From Talinum fruticosum (Eukaryota > Streptophyta > Magnoliopsida > Caryophyllales > Talinaceae): DNA of 64,000 nucleotides. The first letter of the stretch is position 1. Each line of letters opens with the position of its first letter. The stretch lies in NCBI GenBank assembly GCA_021018815.1, contig JAITYX010000012.1, forward strand, positions 5,505,001 through 5,569,000. The letters run 5' to 3'. Shown here one piece after another: positions 57,375 through 64,000 of the stretch. A program made the position numbers and the translations under genes. The notes beneath the pieces are model-generated. The model was not told the DNA's origin. It searched no databases and worked only from the letters and a program-made list of their open reading frames with translations.

Positions 57375-58229
57375 GCCACTAAAAGGGTTTTTATTGGAAA
57401 TCCGCAACACTAAGCTCAATAGTAGTTTCCAGCTTATTTTTCAAGACACCACCAGTGGTTTTGGGACTTCTAGAGCCGTTGCCCAACATTCATATCTCAA
57501 CGGATATTTTCTAACAACGGTCACAAGGGACTTCTAGTCGAAGATGGACACAACGGCTAAGCCGCTTGGTCGTCTATAAATAGAAGCCAACTTCCAAGAC
57601 TTGAAGATTGCTGAAGCAACTATTAATACACATACTTGAGCAAAAGTCATTGTATTCATTCTCAATCTTCTACTTACAACTCCAATTCCGTATTTATTAT
57701 TTCTCCGAGTTGTAAGGTCTTGTACTAAGTTACAAACACTCTCTATTTTTACTCACTAAGTAAGTTCCCTTGACCGAGCCGTAAGGGTTAACTTAGCTCA
57801 GCTTGTCCCTAACTCGTAAGGGTGATCTCAGTTAGGAAGTACTAGATCAGATAAGGTAATTTCGAGTCTAGGAAAAACTTGTACGGAGTTGTCTAAGGGA
57901 GCAACTTGGGTTGAGTCAGCCTATCGAATTTTGTGGACTCAAAATAGTGGATTTGACTTCGTGCTTGGATTAGCACGGTCCGTTGTTTTCTGCCCCATGA
58001 AGGTTTCCACGTACTTTCCGAGTTATTACTTTTCCGAGTGCATTAAAGACTCGGATTGTTCAACGTTCGATTAATCTGTTTCTTCACTCTTTACTCGAAT
58101 TCCGAGTTAGTACTTTTCCGAGCTCATCCTTGACTCTCGCTCACCTCGCATTCATATCTATTTTAAATTTCAAGCAAATATCATCATCACCCTATTCACC
58201 CCCTCTAGGGTGACTTAGCCTTTCCCGGA
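57375..58229 (+). promoter_or_regulatory. 5'-truncated LTR of C3 with TATA box
   Basis: Homology to other Copia LTRs starts near 57,375, so about 600 bases of the LTR start are missing. TATAAATAG is at 57,575-57,583. Upstream, AACGG or its complement occurs at 57,476, 57,499, 57,516 and 57,552. The end has TCACCCTATTCACCCCCTCT. Confidence 0.7.
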
Positions 58230-58682
58230 TGTCACGGGAAGATAATTCACTCGAACTTAGTACCCGTGCGATGCTAGCAAACTAGACCCGAGACCCTTTT
58301 ATGAGCTTGCTAGTAAGCCTTAACGATGCTTGACTTAAGCTTAAGAGAGCTAAGTAAGCAAAGACACTTAGAGAGAGTGAGAGTTTGGGAGAATGCTTTG
58401 TATTGAACTCTTGGAATTGATGGGTACAAATGAGGACCCCATGGTGGTATATATATATGGCCACCTCCTCAATGGACGGTGGAGATCTAATTGATCCAAC
58501 GGCTAAGATTGCGTAGCTAGAATTCTCTATACAAATATCCATATATCTACATAAGTGTAGAACATTCTAGAACTTGGGAGGCCTTGGTGGAAGCAAGGAG
58601 AGAATTCTAGAAGATTCCGGGCTCTTCCGAATCAACGAGAGAACTCTAGAAGATTCCGGTTCTTCCGGAGCGTTCCGTGACA

Positions 58683-58694
58683 TCCTCCCCCACC
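58683..58694 (-). promoter_or_regulatory. polypurine tract of H
   Basis: GGTGGGGGAGGA on the minus strand directly precedes the TGTCACGG start of the LTR. Confidence 0.75.
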
Positions 58695-58918
58695 TATTCC
58701 GGCGACGTCCTTGTAGCCTTAGCGTGTTCGAACACTTGTATTTGCTCCTTGAACTACCACAAGTTCTAGATGGGCTCCTAGCTTGCTTCGCTATCCGGTA
58801 GTCCCTTCCATTTGACGAGCAACTCATGCGTTGGAGGCTTGTTTTGGTGACGAACCACTCTATCGCCTAGTACCTCCTCCACTTGCTTGTCATGTTACAC
58901 CGTTATACCCATTGGTGC

Positions 58919-59130
58919 TCATTTAGAGATGCCCCTATTTGGATCCGCTTGGTCTCCATGGTAAGGCTTGAGTTGACTTACATGGAAGACAGGATGATAT
59001 TTAATCTTTGGAGGCAACTCCACCTTGTATGCTTGAGCCCCAACCCTTTTAAGGATGGGGAAGGGTCCTTCAAACCTCCGAATAAGTCTTCGATGGCGAC
59101 CACTTAACCTCGTATGGTTGTACATCTTAA
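58919..59130 (-). pseudogene. integrase C-terminal remnant of H (chromovirus-like)
   Basis: The 68-aa frame reads HTRLSGRHRRLIRRFEGPFP, ILKRVGAQAYKVELPP and HPVFHVSQLKPYHGD. This is the GPF.I..RVG..AY.L.LP...HPVFHVS.LK pattern at the end of Ty3/Gypsy integrases, as found before the chromodomain in chromoviruses. Everything upstream in pol (protease to integrase core) is deleted, so no enzyme can be made. The frame is open through this segment. Confidence 0.78.
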
Positions 59131-59264
59131 CGAGGAAGCATTACTCACCTTGAGGTCATCTCCTCAATGCATGAGGCTTTGAAGTAAGCCTCAAGTCCCC
59201 ATAGGAAGTTATCGATCTCCTTCGCGCTCCTAGCTCCCTTGTAGTCCTGGAGGCTTGTATGCAC

Positions 59265-59673
59265 TCATCCTAGGGGCGCCGCTACTTGGACCGACCCACC
59301 GTTGGCCACCGCGGCTGTGCACAACTTCATTTGTGCCTTCAATTCCTCCATTTGCTCCCGTTGATCGTTGAGAGCAGCCTTGAGTTCACCATCTTTGGCC
59401 TCCACTATGGCTTTAAGGGCGGCCACCTCCTTGGTAAAGTCCGAGACTACCTCATTGAGGGCCAACCGCATCTCCTCTTTAAGCTCGTGTCATACTCCTT
59501 AGACTCGAGCTCCCCGACACTCGAGTCGTGGTTTCGACTTCTTCCCTTAAGCCGTCAAGGATGCCGTGCAGCTTAGGCAACCCTTTCCTCGAGAGCGGGA
59601 ACAGCCTCCCGGGACTTCGCCAGCCCTTCTTGCCCCCTTGTGGTTGTTGGCCACCTTCAGTGATGCTCGACAT
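59265..59673 (-). pseudogene. gag N-terminal remnant of H
   Basis: A start at 59,673, close behind the PBS, gives MSSITEGGQQPQGGKKG with a Gly/Lys-rich segment. It is followed, after a frame change, by a coiled coil at 59,471-59,265 (VSDFTKEVAALKAIVEAKDG, then LNDQREQMEELKAQMKL). The capsid fold is missing; the deletion joins this directly to the pol tail. Confidence 0.6.
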
Positions 59674-59690
59674 TCTTGCTCAAACTTTCA

Positions 59691-59701
59691 CTCCGATACC
59701 A
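59691..59701 (-). promoter_or_regulatory. primer binding site of H
   Basis: TGGTATCGGAG on the minus strand lies two bases inside the LTR. It resembles TGGTATCAGAG, complementary to initiator tRNA-Met. Confidence 0.7.
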
Positions 59702-60177
59702 ACCGTCACGGGACGATAATTCACTCGAACTTAGTACCCGTGCAAGTGTTAGCAAACTAGACTCGAGACCCTTTTTATGAGCTTGCTAGTAAGCCTTAAC
59801 GATGCTTGACTTAAACTTGAGAGAGGTAAGTAAGCAAAGACACTTAGAGATAGTGAGAGTTTGGGAGAATGCTTTGTATTTAACTCTTGGAATTGATGGA
59901 TACAAATGAGGACCCCATGGGGGTATATATACATGGCCACCTCCTCAATGGACGGTGGAGATCTAATTGATCCAACGGCTAAGATTGCGTATCTAGAATT
60001 CTCTATACAAATATCCATATATCTACATAAGTGTAAAACATTCTAGAACTTGGGAGGCCTTGGTGGAACCAAGGAGAGAATTCTAGAAGATTCCTGGCTC
60101 TTCCTGAATCAAGGAGAGAACTCTAGAATATTCCGGGTTCTTCCGGAGCGTTCCGTGACACAGAGCAAATCTGCAAT

Positions 60178-60188
60178 TGGTATCGAGC
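60178..60188 (+). promoter_or_regulatory. primer binding site of C3
   Basis: TGGTATCGAGC follows the Copia LTR end CTGCA (60,175) by two bases. It matches the initiator tRNA-Met type site TGGTATCAGAGC with a short loss. Confidence 0.72.
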
Positions 60189-60234
60189 CTAGCCTTTCAG
60201 AAAGGATCTAACCATCCAAAGGTTTAAAGATCAA

Positions 60235-61270
60235 ATGGCTCGTAACAACGGAGAGTTCGATGAAGGAAGATCTTCCAGCAGACCACCAAAGTTCAAAGGA
60301 TCTAACTTCGTGCACTTGGAAGAAACTCATGGAATGTTTTCTGCTAGATCATGATGAGGATGTTTGGAACATCATACAAGGAGGCAACTACATTCCCATG
60401 AAGACGGAAGAAACAAGACTCGTACCCAAGACAAAGGCCGAGTTCACTCGCTGATGAAGCGTAGAAGTTCGAAAGAACTTCAAGGTAATGAACATTCTGA
60501 TGTGCGCCATCAGCTCACAAGATTACAACCGAGTGTCCGCTCGTGATACAGCGAAAAGAAGTAGGACACGCTGGTCAACACCTATGAAGGCACAAGCCAG
60601 GTCGGACAAGCGAAGATAAGCCAATATCTTCATAAGTATCAGCTGTTCAAGATGGAGCCGAAGAAAACATCACTCGGATGTTCATTCGCTTTATCGAGAT
60701 TACCAACAATCTCAAATCTCTGGGTAAAAAGATTTCCCACGAGGAAATGTGCAGAAAGATACTCAAAAGCCTACCCAAGAAAAGATGGGGTCCTAATGTG
60801 ACAGCTATCGAAGAGGCTCGTAACTTGTCTCTACTAAAGCCGGACAAACTCATTGGGAAGCTTCTCACCCATGAGATCCACTTAGAAGAGGAGGATGCAA
60901 AGGTTAGCACCAAAAAGAACATTGCACCGAAAGCCTCGTAAACCCGAGAAGCGGATCCGAGTTCTTCCGACTCGAAGAGGATCCCATGGCACTTATCGTT
61001 AGAGGCTTCAAGAGAATGATGAAGTGCAAGAGATGGGATAAGAAGCCAAGAGAAGAGTTCTATAAGAAAGACAAGAAGGATAGAAAAGGTAAATATTCTT
61101 CCCCTTCAAAGTTATCTTTGACTAAGAATTCTGGCTGTTTTGAATATGGCAAGTAAGGAACACATAGTCAAGGACTCGTCCCAAGAGAAAAAGGGACAGA
61201 AGAAAGAAAAAGGCTATGATGGCCACATGGAGTGACGAGGACTCATCGAAGAGGACGAGGACTCAAATGA
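60235..61270 (+). pseudogene. gag of Copia C3
   Basis: ATG at 60,235 opens MARNNGEFDEGRSSSRPPKF, then frames shift. The block 60,260-60,454 has DHDEDVWNIIQGGNYIPMKT, the UBN2-type gag of Copia. The block 60,678-60,941 reads RFIEITNNLKSLGKKISHEE and LKPDKLIGKLLTHEI. The zinc knuckle near 61,132 is damaged: CFEYGK then a stop, where C1 keeps CFECGSKEH. Gag forms the capsid and packages RNA. This copy needs several frame repairs, so it is inactive. Confidence 0.75.
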
Positions 61271-61276
61271 CTCAAA

Positions 61277-62040
61277 GTGTCCGATGGCACTTTCGATTCA
61301 AAAGTGAAAACAGAGTTAGACACATATCAATTAGACAATGAGGAAGTAAATCCTCAAGAGGTAATTGAATACTTTCTCAAATTTTTCAAAGTTGATTTAG
61401 CCAAGTATATTTTCACTTTGGAAGAGAAGTCCAATTCGATTCTTCTTATTTTAAAGAACAACTTGAATCAATTTCTTCGAGAGCATTTCTTTAAAAAATG
61501 AGCTGGAAAAACTGAGACTTACACTCGAGAGAACTCAAGACTAGTGCTCAAACCAATGAGACTAAGTCTAAGTTACTCGAAAAAGAAAATGAGCAACTAA
61601 AGCAAAAGCTCAACGAGTCTCAAGATCTTGTTTTAAAATTTACTCAAGGTCGAAGAACCTTGATATGCTCTTGGGATCTCAATGTGTCTCATTTAGAAAA
61701 AAAGGTCTTGGTTTTGACAAAGAGGAGGAATCCAATTCCTACTCGGAGCTTTTCAAAAAGGATTCCACAACTGTAATGTTTAGGAAGGCTGAGCATGGTC
61801 CCATTCATAAAAATGAAAGGAGGACTGAGCCTGGACCAGCTTACAGGAGAAAATCATCTCCACCGGTTTATAAGAGAAAAGCTTTTCAAAAGAAAGAAAC
61901 ACAGACTCGGTTCTCTAAGTGGAAGACTCAGAATCGGACCAAACCTAAAGTCATTCAAATCTGGGTTCCGAAAAACCTTCTTCCTCAAAAAATGACCACG
62001 AGTAAAGAGTGTTACTCGGGTTCGTTAGAGGAAGTGAGAA
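61277..62040 (+). pseudogene. gag-protease linker of C3
   Basis: The frame 61,277-61,501 has ENKELD-like acidic text and VDLAKYIFTLEEKSNSILLI. Near 61,560-61,640 a coiled coil (LLEKENEQLKQKLNESQDLV) follows. From 61,665 LLGSQCVSFRKKGLGFDKEE leads into a Lys/Arg-rich run, KTQNRTKPKVIQIWVPK. It parallels C1 at 22,200-22,870. Confidence 0.6.
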
Positions 62041-62059
62041 GGGTTAGTTTATCTCTGCT

Positions 62060-63530
62060 TTGCGGGCCACTCGGAAAAGATCAAAAGGGCATTGGTACCT
62101 TGACGGTGGATGCTCACGCCACATGTCGGGAGATTCGAGACTCTTTTCCGAGTTAGAAGAGTACAAAGGAGGAAAAGTCACATTTGGAGATGATAGCAAA
62201 GGCAAGATAATTGGGATAGGCAAGATTGAAAAAGGAAGCAATCCGGTCAGCCCAGTATACCTTGTCAAAGGGTTAAAGTACAACCTGCTTAGCATATCTC
62301 AATTGTGTGATAAAGGTCAAAAGGTAAGATTCACTCAAACCAACTGTTATATTTCTGATGACACTACCAAGGAGATCAAGCTCTCGGGTCGAGATCGGGT
62401 AACACTTACATTATTCCTCTTTCGACCCGAGTCGAATTTATCTTGTTTAAAAGCATCACTTCTTGATGACTCATGGACATGGCACCATAGATTAGGTCAT
62501 GTTAGCATGCATACTATTAAGAAACCGACATCTCATGGTTTAGTCGGAGGATTGCCTAATTGTGCTTTTAAGAAAGATAAAATTTGTGAAGCATGCACAA
62601 AAGGGAAACAAGTCGGATCATCTTTCAAATCTCTCGAAGACAGTTTCCACATCTAAGGTACTTGAAATGCTACATATGGACTTATGTGGTGAAATTCCTA
62701 TTAAGAGTCTTAGAGGTAAATCATATGTACTGGTTATTGTTGATGATTACTCATGATTTACCTGGGTGTGTTTTCGTAAGCACAAAAATTAAGCATTCAA
62801 AGAGTTCAGCAAGCTCTACAGAAAAATCCAAGTTGAGTCTCGGACTCGGATCTAGAGAATTCGAACCGACCATGGAAGGGAGTTCGACTACTCGGAATTT
62901 GCAGAGTTTTGTGACAAGAATGGTATTTCCCACAACTTCTCAGCACCAAGAACTCCTCAACACAATGGAGTAGTGGAGAGAAAGAACAGAACTCTTGAAG
63001 AAATAGCTAGGACAATGATGATTGAACATAATCTACCCTACTATTTATGGGCTAAGGCAATAAACACCGCAAACTACACCTTGAATAGATGCCTCATCAA
63101 ACCCATCCTAAAGAAAACATCATACGAGCTCTACAAAGGGAAGACACCCAATATCTCATACAAACCCTTTGGATGTAAGTGCTTTGTTCACAACAATGGT
63201 AAAGATCACCTGACCAAGTTTGATGCTCGGTCGGATAAAGGTATTTTTCTCGGTTTATTCTTCTCATAACAAAGCTTATCGCATTTTCAATAAAAGAACT
63301 AACAAAGTGGAAGAAAGCATCTACGTTGTGTTTGATGAGATTGAATCATCATTCTTAGACCTAAAGCTCAGTAGAAATGATGATTGTGATGAAAATGAAC
63401 CTATCGGGAAGCAAACCCAACCAGCTCGGAATGAAGTCACTCGGAACGAAGTGACTCAAAATGAGACAACTCAAGAACCCGCTCGTAATGATGAAGGACA
63501 AACTATTGAACAAATTCACTCAGAATAGAT
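62060..63530 (+). pseudogene. protease and integrase of Copia C3
   Basis: The 198-aa frame from 62,060 has the protease site as WYLDGGCSRHMSGDS; the family motif is D-S-G, so Ser is Gly here. It continues to YNLLSISQLCDKGQ and the zinc-binding WHHRLGHVSMHTIKK and CEACTKGK (HHCC intact). A frameshift at about 62,640 is followed by LHMDLCGEIPIKSLRGKSYV and LVIVDDYS, then a stop at 62,755. From 62,973 comes ERKNRTLEEIARTMMIEHNL, PFGCKCFVHNNGKDHLTKFD and FDARSDKGIFLG. The catalytic Asp and Glu regions can be located. RNEVT-type repeats end the segment. It is inactive only through a few lesions. Confidence 0.8.
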
Positions 63531-63639
63531 CTCCGAAGATCAACTAATTCAACCTATAGATCTAGTGAATTAGAGAAAAGGTAGAGCATTTAACTATGCT
63601 TCTAGTCATCCACTAGAAAACATATTATCCGATATCAAC

Positions 63640-64000
63640 AGTGGGGTAAGAACTCGTTCCTCTCTTCGTAATCTATGTGCATTCACTGCATTCATTTCAT
63701 TAATTGAACCTAAAAATGCACTAGTGGCCCTAAATGAACCTGAATGGGTAGATGCCATGGAAGAGGAACTCAATCAATTCGAAAGAAACCAAGTTCTGGA
63801 CTCGACCAAACGACCTTCCGACCACCCAGTCATAGGAACCAAATGGGTTTTCAAGAACAAACTGGATGAAGGTGGGTTGGTAGTAAGAAACAAGGCTAGA
63901 CTTGTGGCTCAAGGATACAATCAGGAAGAAGGGATTGATTGTGGGGAAACCCTCGCACCTGTTGCCGTAATTGAAGCCATTAGAATCCTGTTAGCATTTG
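63640..64000 (+). pseudogene. reverse transcriptase start of C3 (cut by window edge)
   Basis: The text reads EPEWVDAMEEELNQFERN, WVFKNKLDEGGLVVRNKARL and VAQGYNQEEGIDCGETLAPV, the N-terminal part of Copia RT. It continues past the window, so its state cannot be judged. One frame change near 63,810 is likely. Confidence 0.78.

Larger units (their letters stand above)
58230..60160 (-). mobile_element. internally deleted Gypsy element H with two LTRs, 1.93 kb
   Basis: LTRs at 58,230-58,682 (453 bp) and 59,704-60,160 (457 bp) start TGTCACGGGA/CGTCACGGGA and end CGTTCCGTGACA on + coordinates. They differ by roughly 5 % by eye. Minus orientation is shown by the PBS (59,691-59,701) next to the right LTR and the PPT (58,683-58,694) next to the left LTR. 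The 1.02-kb interior keeps only a gag start and an integrase C-terminus. Flanks read CGGA (left) and CAGA (right), an imperfect duplication that a CG-to-CA change would explain. Expected Copia text CCCGGAGCAAAT is split. Confidence 0.85.
57375..64000 (+). mobile_element. Ty1/Copia element C3 (SIRE/Maximus-like), right end outside window
   Basis: The order is partial 5' LTR (57,375-58,229 and 60,161-60,175), PBS, gag, coiled-coil linker, protease, integrase and the start of RT, cut by the window edge. It is the least decayed Copia here; several frames of 100-200 codons remain. The LTR is interrupted by element H only 15 bases before its end. Confidence 0.8.

Noticed and set aside
58282..60018. 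Two nearly identical minus-strand frames (86 and 89 codons, both starting MDICIENS)
   Set aside because: They are the same stretch of the two LTRs of H, not paralogous genes.

Overview
The window looks like a repeat-dense, probably heterochromatic stretch of an angiosperm nuclear genome. Nearly all of the 64 kb can be assigned to plant transposable elements. These are Ty3/Gypsy elements of the Tat type (two RNase H domains, no chromodomain seen), a Gypsy remnant with a chromovirus-like integrase tail, Ty1/Copia elements of the SIRE/Maximus type (an extra ORF after pol), a CACTA DNA transposon, a hAT-like MITE and several long solo LTRs. I found no intact host gene, tRNA, rRNA or bacterial-style feature. 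Stops and frameshifts break almost every coding region, so most genes are called as pseudogenes. The species cannot be named from this sequence.

Layout. 1-1,115: back-to-back scraps of Tat RNase H (+) and gag (-). 1,118-8,186: a Tat deletion derivative on the minus strand, called F, which carries an oppositely transcribed plant-mobile-domain (PMD) gene and is split by a 2.85-kb solo LTR (5,052-7,898, TSD ATTTT). 8,362-9,172: AT/AC microsatellite and MITE. 9,383-14,689: a truncated long LTR, a Copia LTR piece, then Tat element D (+). 14,690-29,880: Copia C1 (+), inserted in the gag of D. C1 holds a CACTA element in its 5' LTR (TSD CTT), an antisense Copia solo LTR in gag (TSD GAGAT) and a 2.94-kb solo LTR between RT and RNase H (TSD AGAGA). 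29,880-32,652: minus-strand Gypsy gag pieces, a 181-bp tandem pair and a possible captured exon. 32,737-39,345: Copia C2 with its post-pol ORF, an antisense solo LTR, PPT and partial 3' LTR. 39,345-45,520: Tat element A (+), its gag split by a 3.1-kb LTR. 45,523-57,325: Tat element B (-), protease to 3' LTR, with one and perhaps two antisense genes. 57,375-64,000: Copia C3 (+), whose LTR is split by a 1.93-kb internally deleted Gypsy element (H). C3 runs off the right edge.

The most interesting biology is the accessory gene content of these elements. Tat copies F and B both carry a multi-exon PMD-type gene on the strand opposite to gag-pol, each with its own TATA box, CT-rich leader and start codon. 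B may carry a second antisense gene. Copia C1 and C2 both have a TATA box between pol and the extra ORF, which suggests a private promoter for that ORF. The CACTA element contains an exon-intron fragment that looks captured from a host gene.
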